DNA of 52,970 bases from assembly GCA_029259915.1 (NCBI GenBank), contig JAJDED010000057.1:1-52970 (forward strand), in the 5' to 3' direction. Position numbers and translations under genes: made by a program. Under the pieces are notes generated by a model that was not told the origin of the DNA, made no database searches, and saw only the letters and a list, made by a program, of their open reading frames with translations. The stretch comes from Planctomycetota bacterium. GTDB taxonomy: Bacteria; Planctomycetota; Planctomycetia; Pirellulales; Lacipirellulaceae. This document shows, in pieces, positions 8,812 through 18,598 of this stretch (its first letter is position 1; each line of letters opens with the position of its first letter).

Positions 8812-8884
8812 AAAAAAAACCGCCACGAATCTTGCACCGCTGGCAACCCGGAGGCAACCATGTGCATTGATTCGTGGCGGTTTT
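8812..8884 (-). terminator. Long hairpin followed by eight T, minus strand
   Basis: Perfect 16-bp arms, AAAACCGCCACGAATC (8816-8831) and GATTCGTGGCGGTTTT (8869-8884), enclose 37 bases. The enclosed bases contain an inner TGCAC/GTGCA pairing and two copies of GGCAACC. Read on the minus strand, the stem is followed by eight T (8812-8819), so it could terminate the upstream gene ending at 9076. It also lies 37 bases before the start of the downstream PEP-CTERM gene, so a regulatory leader (attenuator) is possible. Confidence 0.7.
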
Positions 8885-9075
8885 ACGTTAGTTCTAACTC
8901 TCTAGAATTGCGTACCTACGTTCCATTCACGTCGATTTTGATATTATCAACATTGGGTAGCTGAAACAAGAAAAATTCGCGATCTTCGCTAAGAAACTTG
9001 TGGTTCGTTTGTGAAGCAAAAGTCGCTCAGCGGCTCCTAGCGTCCCCTCGGCTATCGGTGCCATCATCCGCAAAG

Positions 9076-10389
9076 CTAGAATGAGACACCAGTTAGATCA
9101 TTCATGTGCCTGGCCACCCACGACAGCGTTCTGCTTGGCATGGGATTTTGACTCAACCGACCGGCGGCAATGGAACAACCCGCCACCCCCAGTAGCAACA
9201 TGATCCCTGTTGCCGGTTCGGGTACGGCGGTTGCCGTGAGTGGTGTGTTGTTGCCGAAGTTGGTTTCCCAAACGGCGAGGTCCGCTGCGCTGGGTGGGTC
9301 GGACAATTCGCCCCGTTGCCATTTTAGAAAATCGGCGCCGTCGACGTCGCCATCGGTGTCGTAGTCGCCTGCCGTGGGGCTGAGAAACCAAGGCTGGGTG
9401 TGGGGGCTGGTCAGCATGAAGTCGAGCAGCATCGTGCCGACTTTTTCTTGTCCGGATTGCGACGGGTGGGTGCCATCGGTGGGGCTGAAATCGGATTGTT
9501 CCCAGATCAGCTCATCACTGCGCGGATTGAGACCATCGGCCCAAGTGTAGGGGCCCCAAGCGAGCCAGGGTGCCGCGCCGGTTTCGTAATTGAGATCGCC
9601 CACAAGCGGGTCGATTATGCCGCTGTTCATCTGATTGATTTGCGCTTCGATCAACCACTTTGCAGTAAAAGCCGACTCGTAAGCGTACGGTTCGGGATGG
9701 AGCGGCGTGGTAGCGTAGCCGGCGTAGATGCGGCTGGCGAGATAAACTTGCTGGAGATTGGGATAACGGACCTTGAGCGCACGCATCACGTCGCCCATCA
9801 ACTGAAGTTCTTGAAACGCTTCAGCTCCCGCCGCGGGTAGCGAAGTGGTGGGGCTCCCGGTGGCTAGCTTGACCCATGCCACTTGCACTTGTTGCTCGCC
9901 CAAGCCGTTCGGCGTAAGTACATTGTCTCGGACGCGGTCGTAGTTCGCATCGATGGGCGAGTCCCACGTCGCAGTGGATTGTCCTCCGGCTGCACCGTTG
10001 ACAATCGCCAACTCCGAGTGGTTGACGGACGGATGCGCTTCGGCCTGCCCCACAAAACTCCACGGTTGGCAGCCTCCCGCAGGTGGATTTGAACCGCAGA
10101 ACTCTTGCGACGTGTTGGACATGCCGATCGAGACCATCGCAACATTGCCGAGAGGATCGATCTGCCCCAGAGTATCGAGCGGCCGGATCGCCGCCGCCCG
10201 GGTCAACCCGGTTGCCGCGTGTGCCGTCGGCATCACGTTGGATCCACCCGGATAAAGTCCGCCCTGGAACTGGTCGAGGTACAACCCGGCGCCCAAATCA
10301 TTCAGCGGAGTGACCTGACAAACAGCCGTGGAAGCTGCCAAACCGAGGAGTGTTACCAAACCAAAAACGACCGCTTGCCGTGCAAACAT
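9076..10389 (-). CDS. SGNH-type esterase-like protein with dockerin-like repeat and PEP-CTERM
   Basis: A 437-residue secreted protein. Signal peptide MFARQAVVFGLVTLLGLAAST is preceded by GGAAGGAAG. The first part resembles SGNH hydrolases: a candidate nucleophile serine in VSIGMSN and a C-terminal DGTHPS Asp/His block. A planctomycete dockerin-like repeat follows (DYDTDGDVDGADFLKWQRG, then DLAVWETNFG). The protein ends with VPEPATGIMLLLGVAGCSI and basic residues, a PEP-CTERM signal. The substrate is unknown; carbohydrate ester hydrolysis is an inference. The open frame extends upstream to 10515, but that part lacks secretion features. Confidence 0.8.
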   Translation of the reverse strand: MFARQAVVFGLVTLLGLAASTAVCQVTPLNDLGAGLYLDQFQGGLYPGGSNVMPTAHAATGLTRAAAIRPLDTLGQIDPLGNVAMVSIGMSNTSQEFCGSNPPAGGCQPWSFVGQAEAHPSVNHSELAIVNGAAGGQSTATWDSPIDANYDRVRDNVLTPNGLGEQQVQVAWVKLATGSPTTSLPAAGAEAFQELQLMGDVMRALKVRYPNLQQVYLASRIYAGYATTPLHPEPYAYESAFTAKWLIEAQINQMNSGIIDPLVGDLNYETGAAPWLAWGPYTWADGLNPRSDELIWEQSDFSPTDGTHPSQSGQEKVGTMLLDFMLTSPHTQPWFLSPTAGDYDTDGDVDGADFLKWQRGELSDPPSAADLAVWETNFGNNTPLTATAVPEPATGIMLLLGVAGCSIAAGRLSQNPMPSRTLSWVARHMNDLTGVSF

Positions 10390-10511
10390 AGCTTCCTTCC
10401 GCCGAGAAAATGAGAGTAGGCCCCACCTATAAAACTCCGCGGCGGGCAATTCGGGTCGGTAAAAATTTTCTTTTTTTCTAGCCGTGGCACGCGGCGCAAG
10501 AATGGTATCTC

Positions 10512-10826
10512 TCAAAATGTTGTCCCATCAATACCACCCGCATCGCAATCCATACTAAATCCATCTCCGCTACTATAGCCGACTCCGTCATCGAATCCAC
10601 CATCGCTAAAACTGCTCATGGAGTCGTCGCTCGTAATCTCGTCGTTTGATTGCGAACTACCGTGTGCCCATGGACCCACTTCCCAAAACAAAAAGGGGGG
10701 CACCCACCAAAACGGAAGCCGCGGATTGTCACTACGGCGTTGAGAACGTCTTGCAAGTGACCTTGAAATAAGGATGTAGACAAATACGAACGGAACAATC
10801 ACGGTAGCCCAAACAAGAATTTGCAT
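10512..10826 (-). CDS. Small membrane protein with acidic Ser/Gly tail
   Basis: A 104-residue protein with one N-terminal membrane helix (MQILVWATVIVPFVFVYILI), a basic stretch, a Trp/Pro-rich segment (LPFWWVPPFLFWEVGPW), then a tail rich in Ser, Gly and Asp. GAGGT stands five bases upstream of the ATG. I do not recognise a family. The helix-plus-low-complexity layout resembles small envelope proteins with SGGGF-type tails. It is read in the same direction as its neighbours but is separated from both by more than 70 bases. Confidence 0.6.
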   Translation of the reverse strand: MQILVWATVIVPFVFVYILISRSLARRSQRRSDNPRLPFWWVPPFLFWEVGPWAHGSSQSNDEITSDDSMSSFSDGGFDDGVGYSSGDGFSMDCDAGGIDGTTF

Positions 10827-10900
10827 AGCAACCTCAACAGTTTAGATATCACCTAAGCATATTGTACCTTTTCTGCTTCACACTGGCAAAAGTGTTTGCC

Positions 10901-11896
10901 TCACGGCAAAGTCACGCGCGGCGCATCGGGCCCGTCGATTTCTTGTAGGTTGGCAAGCGGGTTTTCGGTGAGGCGTAGGAACTTAAAACCGAGCAAGCGC
11001 GGTTTGGTTTCGTCGGCGGCTTTGGCTGCTTGGTCGAGGGAACGCTGGATGTAGGTGTCGATTGGTTCTTCGCGGACTGCCGGTTTGGTCGAGTGGATTA
11101 GGTTCACGGTGCCGTCTGCGCCATGTACCACGAGGCCTACGTGGCCCACCCAAGCGCTGCCGCCGAAGGTGGCGTTTGGCTTAGATTGCTTGCCGACGGT
11201 TCCGCGGACGATGTTCACAAAATCGCCATCCTGCAAATGGGGCTTCGCCAAGTCGATATCCTCAGCCCGCAGGAAAACGTCGCGGTGATCCTCAACGGGC
11301 AACGCAACATCCAATTGATAACGCTTCTTAAAAAACTTTGCGCGGTCGATCCGTTGTTGAAAATTGACGGCACGTTCACCAGCCAACTCCTCGGTAATGT
11401 CTTCCACCAGCCACCGGTTCGACGGATTCCAATCGGCCTCGGTGTAGTGGTTGCGTGTGACGACGCCGATCTTCCCGTCGCGGTAGCGAATGCGTTGCAA
11501 CCATGCCATGAAGCTTCGCCAGTCGTTGCCTAAGGCCATAGCGTAAGTGTGTTCACTAAAAACCAGACAGTCGCTTTTCGTCAAACAATAGAGAGGTTGC
11601 GGGTCGTAGTGCTCGAACGGCATTTCGCCGAGCAGATAAATTTCGTACGGCTGGCCCAGATTTTTTCGCGCCAAATGGACGATCCGCTTCCGCAAGTCGG
11701 GTTCTGTGGCAGACAAATACTGCAGATAGGCGTCGACTTCCGCCTCGGTGAATTCGTAAAGCGGTTTTGCCTGCAACTGCTCGATCTGCGAAGAATCGGC
11801 TTCCGCCGAAGCAGTTTCGCCACGCACAATCGTGGCATGAAACAATGAAAAAAACAACACAATTGCCGACAAGCGAATTGTTGTTGCGCTCATCAT
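10901..11896 (-). CDS. DUF1460 (NlpC/P60-like amidase) protein
   Basis: A 331-residue secreted protein of the DUF1460 family, whose members have an NlpC/P60-type cysteine-peptidase fold and are likened to N-acetylmuramoyl-L-alanine amidases. The signal peptide covers about residues 1-27. Candidate catalytic Cys110 is in [17 protein letters not shown] and a candidate His in [11 protein letters not shown]. Its ATG overlaps the cysNC stop codon by four bases (ATGA), indicating translational coupling to sulfate activation genes, a surprising partner for a cell-wall hydrolase. Planctomycete peptidoglycan or a sulfated wall polymer could be the target; this is inference. Confidence 0.83.
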   Translation of the reverse strand: MMSATTIRLSAIVLFFSLFHATIVRGETASAEADSSQIEQLQAKPLYEFTEAEVDAYLQYLSATEPDLRKRIVHLARKNLGQPYEIYLLGEMPFEHYDPQPLYCLTKSDCLVFSEHTYAMALGNDWRSFMAWLQRIRYRDGKIGVVTRNHYTEADWNPSNRWLVEDITEELAGERAVNFQQRIDRAKFFKKRYQLDVALPVEDHRDVFLRAEDIDLAKPHLQDGDFVNIVRGTVGKQSKPNATFGGSAWVGHVGLVVHGADGTVNLIHSTKPAVREEPIDTYIQRSLDQAAKAADETKPRLLGFKFLRLTENPLANLQEIDGPDAPRVTLP

Positions 11897-13833
11897 TTCA
11901 CCACGCCCCGTTCAGCAAGCAGGTTGATGATCCGCTCGACGCATTCGTCGACGTCAAGCTCGTGTGTGCCGAGGACAAGGTCGGGGTTGGTTGGGACTTC
12001 GTAGGGGGAACTGACGCCGGGGAAGTTGGCGATTTCGCCTTCGTCGGCTGCGCCATACATTCCTTCCTGATCGCGCTGTCGGCAGACATCGATCGGTGCG
12101 TTGAGATGCACTACCAGAAATCGGTCGCTGCCGACAACTTCGGCAGCCTTTTGGCGGACTTCCTCGCGCGGTGCCAAAAACGATGCCACGCACAACATGC
12201 CAGCGTCGTTCAATAATTTTGCCACCTCGGCACTGCGGCGCAGATTTTCGCTACGGTCGTCGGCAGTGAACCCTAAATCGCGACTGATCCCGCGGCGCAT
12301 GTTCTGTCCATCCAACACACAACAAGCCCGACCCGCATCGAAGAGCCGCCGTTCCAGTGCGTATGCAATGGTCGTTTTTCCCGCGCCGGCCAAACCGGTG
12401 AGCAAGATCGTCGCGGGCTGCTGGCCGAATCGGGCCTGACGTTCTTCCGTGGTGACATTGCTACGCTCGTCTTGCAAAGTCTGGCTGGCTTGATCGTCCC
12501 AGTGATCTTGCTTGTCGCCGGGCGAACGCTGCAAAATCATTCCCGCCGCGACGGTGACGTTCGAAATCCGGTCGATCACCACAAAAGCGCCCGTGCCGGG
12601 ATTGCTGCGATATCCGTCGTAGGCAATCGGCTGGTTGAGCTGCACCTGGCAACGGCCAATTTCGTTGAGGCCCAACGTCGGCGCTTCTGCTCGATGGAGC
12701 GTGTTCACGTCGATTTGATATCGCAGCGTGGAAATGCTGCCGGTCACCATTTTTGAAGCATGCTTGATAAAATACTGTTTGCCGGGCACCATCGGCTCTT
12801 CGGCCATCCACACCAGTGTGGCGTCGAACGAGTCGGCCATTTGCGGGACGTTGTCGCGGCGCACTAGCATGTCGCCCCGGCTCACATCGATTTCGTCTTC
12901 AAGTGTAAGCGTAACCGCCATGGGGGAGAACGCCTCTTCCAACTCGCCATCGAAGGTGACAATCGATTTTACGCGGCTTGTTTTGCGCGATGGCAACACC
13001 ATCACTTCATCGCCCCGATGCACACGCCCCGAGGCGAGTGTCCCGCAAAAGCCGCGGAAGTGCAGGTCGGGGCGATTCACATACTGCACGGGAAAACGCA
13101 TGTCGATCAGATTTCGGTCCGACGCGATATGCACGTTCTCCAGCATGTGCATCAACGTGCCCCCTTCGTACCAGGGCATTTCCTCGGTCGCTTTGTCGAC
13201 CACGTTGAGCCCCAGCAGCGCGCTCATCGGCACGAAATGCAAATCTTTCATGTCGAGTCGTGTTGCGAAGTCGATGTAGTCGCTTTTGATTTTGTTGTAC
13301 CGCTCTTCGGAAAAATCGACCAAGTCCATTTTGTTCACGGCGACCAGCACGTGCTTGATACCCAACAGCGACACAATAAAACTGTGCCGTTTGGTTTGGG
13401 TGAGTACCCCGTGGTCGTGGCGAGCGTCGATCAAAATAATCGCCAGATCGCAAGTACTGGCGCCGGTGGCCATGTTGCGTGTGTACTGCTCGTGGCCGGG
13501 GGTGTCGGCGATGATGAATTTTCGTTTGGCGGTGGAAAAATATCGATACGCCACGTCGATCGTAATGCCCTGCTCGCGCTCCGCCTTCAATCCGTCGGTC
13601 AGCAGTGCCGGGTCGAACAATCCGCCGACCGAACCGAGCGTGACTGAGTCGCGCTCGATGGCGGCAAGCTGATCCTCGTAGATCATTTTCGAATCGTACA
13701 ACAACCGCCCGATGAGCGTACTCTTGCCGTCGTCGACGCTACCGCAGGTAAGAAATCGCAGCAGCTCCTTTTGCTCGTGCTGCTTGAGATAAGCGTCGAT
13801 GTCGGTCGCGATAAGTTCAGATTGATGGGACAT
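11893..13833 (-). CDS. cysNC: Bifunctional sulfate adenylyltransferase subunit 1 / APS kinase
   Basis: A 646-residue fusion. The N-terminal part is the CysN GTPase, which drives ATP sulfurylase: G1 loop GSVDDGKST at 31-39, [12 protein letters not shown], then EF-Tu-like barrel domains. The C-terminal 170 residues are APS kinase (CysC), P-loop GLAGAGKT at about 480-487, making PAPS from APS. The segment equivalent to the CysC FISP serine loop reads SFLAPREE, so the usual serine there is alanine. The chosen ATG at 13833 begins the conserved region; the upstream frame runs through a repeat. It follows cysD and overlaps the DUF1460 gene. Confidence 0.95.
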   Translation of the reverse strand: MSHQSELIATDIDAYLKQHEQKELLRFLTCGSVDDGKSTLIGRLLYDSKMIYEDQLAAIERDSVTLGSVGGLFDPALLTDGLKAEREQGITIDVAYRYFSTAKRKFIIADTPGHEQYTRNMATGASTCDLAIILIDARHDHGVLTQTKRHSFIVSLLGIKHVLVAVNKMDLVDFSEERYNKIKSDYIDFATRLDMKDLHFVPMSALLGLNVVDKATEEMPWYEGGTLMHMLENVHIASDRNLIDMRFPVQYVNRPDLHFRGFCGTLASGRVHRGDEVMVLPSRKTSRVKSIVTFDGELEEAFSPMAVTLTLEDEIDVSRGDMLVRRDNVPQMADSFDATLVWMAEEPMVPGKQYFIKHASKMVTGSISTLRYQIDVNTLHRAEAPTLGLNEIGRCQVQLNQPIAYDGYRSNPGTGAFVVIDRISNVTVAAGMILQRSPGDKQDHWDDQASQTLQDERSNVTTEERQARFGQQPATILLTGLAGAGKTTIAYALERRLFDAGRACCVLDGQNMRRGISRDLGFTADDRSENLRRSAEVAKLLNDAGMLCVASFLAPREEVRQKAAEVVGSDRFLVVHLNAPIDVCRQRDQEGMYGAADEGEIANFPGVSSPYEVPTNPDLVLGTHELDVDECVERIINLLAERGVVK

Positions 13834-13882
13834 GGTGGAATGCGGAGTTCGGATTGCTGGAATGTTGAATATGTTGGGAATT

Positions 13883-13976
13883 TTCTCGCAGAGGCGCGGA
13901 GACAGAAGAGAAGATAAGTAAGTATTTTGAGGAAAGTACCTCAAATTTTCTCTGCGTCTCCGCGTCTCTGCGAGAG
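13883..13976. repeat. Large inverted repeat between cysD and cysNC
   Basis: The left arm TTCTCGCAGAGGCGCGGAGA (from 13883) pairs with the right arm at 13946-13976 (TTTTCTCTGCGTCTCCGCGT then CTCTGCGAGAG). A second hairpin, TTTGAGG-aaagta-CCTCAAA (13926-13945), sits inside. The motif is built of roughly 8-nt words and matches the repeats at 23239-23270 and 23418-23489. It lies within the cysD-cysNC operon and may affect relative expression. Confidence 0.75.
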
Positions 13977-13992
13977 TCTTGTTTTTTGCGAC

Positions 13993-14904
13993 CTAAAAGT
14001 AGCCTTCCTTTTTCTTCTCTTCCATCGAGCCGGCTTGGTCGTGGTCGATGACTCGGCCTTGGCGTTCGCTCGTTTTGGTTAAGAGCATTTCTTGGATGAT
14101 TTCTGGGAGTGTCGTGGCAGTTGACTCCACGGCACCAGTTAATGGATAACAACCGAGCGTGCGGAAGCGGACTACGCGCTCTTCGATTTTTTGCCCTTCT
14201 TCAATTGGCATCCGATCATCGTCGACCATAATCAGCGTACCGTCGACATCCACCACTGGCCGTTTGGCTGCGAGGTACAGCGGCACGATTGGGATGTTTT
14301 CTAAATGGATGTATTGCCAAACGTCGAGTTCGGTCCAGTTGGAAAGCGGGAACACGCGAATGCTCTCGCCTTTGTGAACCTTGCCGTTGTAGATGTTCCA
14401 CAGTTCGGGGCGCTGGTTTTTGGGATCCCAGCGATGACTTTTGTCGCGGAAGGAATAGACGCGTTCTTTGGCGCGAGATTTTTCTTCGTCGCGTCGGGCG
14501 CCACCAAAGGCGGCATCGAATTTGTATTTGTCGAGCGCCTGTTTTAGCGCGGCTGTTTTCATGATGTCGGTATGCACCTGGCTACCATGCGTGAACGGTC
14601 CAATGCCTTGCTTCACACCATCTTCGTTGATGTAAACAATCAGGTCCCAGCCGAGCTGTTTGCGAATCAAGTTTTCGCGAAACTCGATCATCTCGCGAAA
14701 TTTCCAGGTGGTGTCCACGTGCATCAACGGAAACGGCGGCTTGGCCGGATAAAAAGCTTTCTCCGCTAGTCGCACCATGACCGAAGAGTCTTTGCCGACA
14801 GAGTACAGCATGACCGGGTTGTCGAACTCGGCGGCCACCTCGCGAATAATATGGATGCTCTCGGCTTCGAGTTGCTTGAGATGGGTGAGATTGTAGGTGG
14901 TCAT
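13993..14904 (-). CDS. cysD: Sulfate adenylyltransferase subunit 2
   Basis: A 303-residue CysD, the ATP-pyrophosphatase subunit of ATP sulfurylase that adenylates sulfate with CysN. The PP-loop is [10 protein letters not shown], with typical blocks [14 protein letters not shown] and [20 protein letters not shown]. The C-terminal [12 protein letters not shown] is conserved. The length is standard when the ATG at 14904 is used; the upstream frame extends to 15012 without homology. It is the first gene of the cysD-cysNC-DUF1460 unit. PAPS production suits either assimilation or synthesis of sulfated polymers; no reductase gene is visible nearby. Confidence 0.96.
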   Translation of the reverse strand: MTTYNLTHLKQLEAESIHIIREVAAEFDNPVMLYSVGKDSSVMVRLAEKAFYPAKPPFPLMHVDTTWKFREMIEFRENLIRKQLGWDLIVYINEDGVKQGIGPFTHGSQVHTDIMKTAALKQALDKYKFDAAFGGARRDEEKSRAKERVYSFRDKSHRWDPKNQRPELWNIYNGKVHKGESIRVFPLSNWTELDVWQYIHLENIPIVPLYLAAKRPVVDVDGTLIMVDDDRMPIEEGQKIEERVVRFRTLGCYPLTGAVESTATTLPEIIQEMLLTKTSERQGRVIDHDQAGSMEEKKKEGYF

Positions 14905-15402
14905 AATGTATGGCAAGGTTTGGCGAAATTCGCTTTTTACTCTGGCTCGATTACTGAAAAAGCCCTGGAGGGGGCCTGTCGCAGAGGGAGGTGGGAAATG
15001 AATTTCCCCCACTGGTGGCCGACTACGACTGTAAGGGTTCTAACGGTCGGCAATCCACGAACCCGCTAGTTTAGATTGCTATCCGATGGAGTACAACTCA
15101 AACTTCGTCGCGAAACGGGCCGCTGGCGATCCGCTCGAGAACTTCTCGTCTTTAGGCGAAAGCTGGTAAAATGCTCGTTTTCCGGACATTTGGCAAATAG
15201 CTTGATTAGAAACGGCTTCCCCCAGATAATGGGACGTGGCAGGAGTCCCTGGGGGAGACCAGGGGAAGCGCTCTTGTCCACACCTTTACGGAACAGAGAC
15301 TCTCGATTTTGCGGCGGCGGCATTCTTTTGGCGCTGGGGATATGGAACCCGCAGAACTCCGGGTCGCCGATGCCAATTTGGATCCCACGGACCACAGCTG
15401 CA
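14905..15402. other. Divergent intergenic region with a foldable leader
   Basis: Nearly 500 bases separate cysD from the divergent subtilase-like gene. No convincing gene is seen. The plus-strand leader contains GCTTCCCC (15215-15222), which can pair with GGGGAAGC (15262-15269). The overlapping CCCCCAG (15219-15225) can instead pair with CTGGGGG (15249-15255). A third local stem is CCCTGG/CCAGGG. These pairings exclude one another. No known riboswitch consensus was recognised. Confidence 0.45.
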
Positions 15403-17073
15403 ATGCACTTTCCTCACGCTAACTCCCGGCTGTTGTCGTTGGCGCTGCAAAGCAGTATGCGGCTCGTCATTGGGGCTCTGTGTGTGTTTGCTTTCGCAAG
15501 CTCCGTCCAAGCCGATTGGAAGCTGGATATCGATTACTTCAAGCTCGTCGACGCACTCGGCGGCAATCTCCCCAACGGCGCTGGTGTGCCAATCTCTATC
15601 GTCGAAGCTGGCGGCAACCCCCCGATTGTCTATTTTCCGGACACCTCCAGTACTGAGTTCGACTCCAGTTTGGATCCGCTGGGAACGGCCGTCAATTTTG
15701 TCGACGGCAGCGGCGGACAGGCCAACGGGGTATCCAACCACTCGAATAATCAGTCGGCTTTTTTCTTCGGAAATTTCAATAGCATCTCCCCTGCAGCAAA
15801 CAACGTCACCGTTTACGAAGCTGGCGACTACCTGAACAATGTGCTCAAGATCAACGGCGGTAGCCCGCTGACGCAAAATTTTCGTGTGCAAAACTTTAGC
15901 TGGATTGCCTCGTTTGGAACCGATAGTACGGATCGAGAGGCATTGCGACGTTTCGACTCGGTAATTGATTCGGATAACATCGTTGCTGTGGTGGGATTGG
16001 ATAATAATACCAACCCACTCCCCATACTTTTAAGCCATAGCTACAACTCGATTGCCATGGGCCGTAGCGATGCACTGCATAGTTCGGGACTTACCACTCT
16101 GGCTGGCTATGGACCGGGGCGCAGCAAACCCGATCTGGTCGCACCGCGGCCATCGACCAGCTCCGCAGCTTCCACAACGAGCTCGGTCGCGACGTTTCTT
16201 CATAGTAGCCCTACCGTCGTGGGAACCGACGCCACAAATTCGGAAGCCATCAAAGCGCTGCTGCTGGCCGGTGCTACGAAAGACGAATTCCCCGGTTGGA
16301 GCCGCACGCAAAATCAGCCATTGGACGACACCTACGGCGCTGGCGAAGTGAATGTTTACAACAGTTATCTCATGACCTTGGGCGGGCAGTTTGCCGGATC
16401 GACAGGCACGCCAACACCCGTGGATAACCACGGCTGGGATTATCGCACGGTCACCTCCAGTTCGCCTCTGAATTATGAATTCGAGATTCCCCTCGGCAGC
16501 ACCGCTCAGGAATTGTCGATCGCGCTCACATGGAATGTCGACGTGAATCCATCATTTACAACCCAATCGCTCGCGAAGCTCGACTTGAAGCTATTCGACG
16601 AAATGGGTGCTGTGGTAGACCAAAGCATCAGCACTGTCGACAACGTGGAACACATCTACATTGGCGCGGGACAGGGAGTCAGTTCTCTCGCTCCGGGGAC
16701 CTATCGCCTAGAAGTATCGACAGCCGATTTTTCTCGCGACTTCGGCCTTGCTTGGCGCACCACCACACTGTTCGACACTCCCTCGGCCGATTTCAATTTG
16801 GATGGCGAAGTCGACGGCGTCGACTTCCTCACTTGGCAACGAGGGTTTGGCGCATTGCTCGGCGCTACGCATAGCCAAGGCGATGCCGACGGCGATGGCG
16901 ATATCGATCAAGATGATCTGACAATTCTTGAAACAGACTACGGATTGTTCACCGCAGCGCTGGACAATCTGGCTGTCGCCGTGCCTGAGCCTGGCACATG
17001 GGCCTTAGTCGTTTCTGCTCTGTTACTGTTTCTCTTCATCAAGCAACCCCGACGTGCAGGAACTCTATCCTGA
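15403..17073 (+). CDS. Subtilase-like (S8) secreted protein, degenerate triad, dockerin-like and PEP-CTERM
   Basis: About 556 residues. A signal sequence (MRLVIGALCVFAFASSVQA from an inner ATG at 15457, or a longer form from 15403) precedes an S8-like domain. That domain resembles a family with NHSW, YNSIAMGRSDALHSSG and GRSKPDLVAP blocks. The catalytic positions look altered: the aspartate region reads VPISIVEAG and the serine block reads STSSAASTTSSVA instead of GTSxAxPxVA. Dockerin-like repeats (DFNLDGEVDGVDFLTWQRG and DADGDGDIDQDDL) and a PEP-CTERM tail (VPEPGTWALVVSALLLFLF) follow. Proteolytic activity is doubtful. Confidence 0.75.
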   Translation: MHFPHANSRLLSLALQSSMRLVIGALCVFAFASSVQADWKLDIDYFKLVDALGGNLPNGAGVPISIVEAGGNPPIVYFPDTSSTEFDSSLDPLGTAVNFVDGSGGQANGVSNHSNNQSAFFFGNFNSISPAANNVTVYEAGDYLNNVLKINGGSPLTQNFRVQNFSWIASFGTDSTDREALRRFDSVIDSDNIVAVVGLDNNTNPLPILLSHSYNSIAMGRSDALHSSGLTTLAGYGPGRSKPDLVAPRPSTSSAASTTSSVATFLHSSPTVVGTDATNSEAIKALLLAGATKDEFPGWSRTQNQPLDDTYGAGEVNVYNSYLMTLGGQFAGSTGTPTPVDNHGWDYRTVTSSSPLNYEFEIPLGSTAQELSIALTWNVDVNPSFTTQSLAKLDLKLFDEMGAVVDQSISTVDNVEHIYIGAGQGVSSLAPGTYRLEVSTADFSRDFGLAWRTTTLFDTPSADFNLDGEVDGVDFLTWQRGFGALLGATHSQGDADGDGDIDQDDLTILETDYGLFTAALDNLAVAVPEPGTWALVVSALLLFLFIKQPRRAGTLS

Positions 17074-17127
17074 GTCGGTTGATGGTTACAGCTTCGTTGG
17101 ACCTTAGCAGACGGGTCGCGAATGCAC

Positions 17128-17538
17128 TCAGCCTTGTCGAGAGTGGCCGATCAAATGGCCTAGGCCTCCGAGAGCTGCAAGCAACGCGCCAGACCAAAGC
17201 AAATACCGGCTCCATTGTCGTGGCTGCTGGCGGGCATGTTCTAGCTTCTTGCGCATCGCTACGAAGGAGTTTTTTAATTTCGCGCGTCGCGCGTCCATTT
17301 GCTCTTCAGTCAGCCCTGCTCTTTCGGGGGATTGGAGAGCAGACCTGTGGTATTCCTCGGAGATGACGGCGAAATCCTCGGCATCATTTTCGGTCCATTG
17401 AAAATGAGTCGCAAGGCCTCCGAACGGCAACAGCGATGATAGAATTAGCACCACTCCAACCAGGATTGTACCCAGGGAAAATGAAAAAAAATCCAAGCTC
17501 TCCTTGCGTCTGTTCGCTTCGTTTGTGACGTCATTCAT
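17128..17538 (-). CDS. Small two-helix membrane protein
   Basis: A 136-residue protein with two predicted membrane helices (FSLGTILVGVVLILSSLLPFG and YLLWSGALLAALGGLGHLIG). They flank a charged region with ISEEYHRSALQ and an Arg/Lys-rich coiled coil. I do not recognise a family. Its ATG at 17538 lies within the last codons of the DUF1559 gene (8-base overlap), so the two are probably translated together and may act together. Confidence 0.65.
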   Translation of the reverse strand: MNDVTNEANRRKESLDFFSFSLGTILVGVVLILSSLLPFGGLATHFQWTENDAEDFAVISEEYHRSALQSPERAGLTEEQMDARRAKLKNSFVAMRKKLEHARQQPRQWSRYLLWSGALLAALGGLGHLIGHSRQG

Positions 17539-18598
17539 CGTAGGTGTTGATCTGGCTGTCGGTAACACTGATCAAATAAGCCATCACGTATTCATCAACA
17601 TCGTTAGACAAAAAACTGATGCGACCGTCCAAATACGCCGCATTGACGCCACCGATATGCAGGCTGCGAGGTGCAACTGAAAGCCAGCGTATCCCGTTAG
17701 CATTTAAGCAAGGCATCCCCTCCAGTTGGGCATTCTGAAGATCAGGACAGATTTGTAGCATGTCGCTATTCGGCCCAAGTGTATTGGGCAATTGAGTTTG
17801 ATCAGCATACATGGCAAAGGCGACAAATGGCGAATCAAATGGATGGTTCTCGTCATGATGCATGTCATAGGCCAGCAGGCTCGCACCAGTCCACGGCAAT
17901 GCCCAGACTCCTCGCTCGTCTTGCGGATGGTTGCGAGTTCTCACTTCGCCGAACACGAGGGTATTGCTCAACCCATCACTGATTCGACGCAAAGGTTGAC
18001 CACCTGCAATCAGTGCGCCAGGATGGATTTGTTGTAGGTTCGTATGGTAGGGAGTGCAAAAGGCAGCGTAGTTCCCTTTGGCGAACTGGCGACCATTGGT
18101 CAAATCAAGGTCAGCAAAAAACCGTCCCTGGGCATCGTCACTGGGGCAAAGATACAGATCGATAAATTGTTCTTGAGGTCGATTTGGCTGCTGCATTGCG
18201 TTACGCTGCAAATCGAATTGGTCAAACAGATTCTGTTGTTCCAGGTAAGGCAACAACAGCACGGCCCAACTGAGTTGAATGCCCATTCGTTGTTCAAATG
18301 AATCGTAAGTGACTTGCTTATATGTTTTTGGCACCAACTCGACAAAACCCGATGGAGGCAACTTGCCATGGGCGCTTTCATAGTTTTGGGTTGCCAACGC
18401 CAACTGCCTGAGATTGTTCACACACTGAATCCGCCGTGCCGACTCGCGTGCCGACTGCACGGCAGGCAGCAGCAACGAGATCAATATCCCCACAATGGCA
18501 ATGACGACTAGCAACTCAACCAGACTGAATCCAGAGAATCTGTGAACAGCAATAAAGGGCTGTTTCGGCGCGGCTTTTCTTCGAGTCGAATATGTCAT
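17531..18598 (-). CDS. DUF1559 prepilin-like protein
   Basis: A 355-residue protein of the DUF1559 family, which is hugely expanded in planctomycetes. It has a type IV prepilin-like N-terminus, GFSLVELLVVIAIVGILISLLLPAVQSARE, with Glu at position 5 after the expected cleavage glycine. NNLRQLALATQNYESAHGKLPPSG follows, then the C-terminal H-x9-D-G signature (HIGGVNAAYLDG). It is probably processed by a prepilin peptidase and held in the membrane; the function of the family is not established. The ATG at 18598 begins a short basic leader; upstream frame to 18736 is not homologous. Confidence 0.9.
   Translation of the reverse strand: MTYSTRRKAAPKQPFIAVHRFSGFSLVELLVVIAIVGILISLLLPAVQSARESARRIQCVNNLRQLALATQNYESAHGKLPPSGFVELVPKTYKQVTYDSFEQRMGIQLSWAVLLLPYLEQQNLFDQFDLQRNAMQQPNRPQEQFIDLYLCPSDDAQGRFFADLDLTNGRQFAKGNYAAFCTPYHTNLQQIHPGALIAGGQPLRRISDGLSNTLVFGEVRTRNHPQDERGVWALPWTGASLLAYDMHHDENHPFDSPFVAFAMYADQTQLPNTLGPNSDMLQICPDLQNAQLEGMPCLNANGIRWLSVAPRSLHIGGVNAAYLDGRISFLSNDVDEYVMAYLISVTDSQINTYDE

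Noticed and set aside
8840..8860. GGCAACC words in the hairpin loop as SAM (S-box) riboswitch
   Set aside because: Only a short core word is similar; the S-box helices and GA-rich internal loops are not found.
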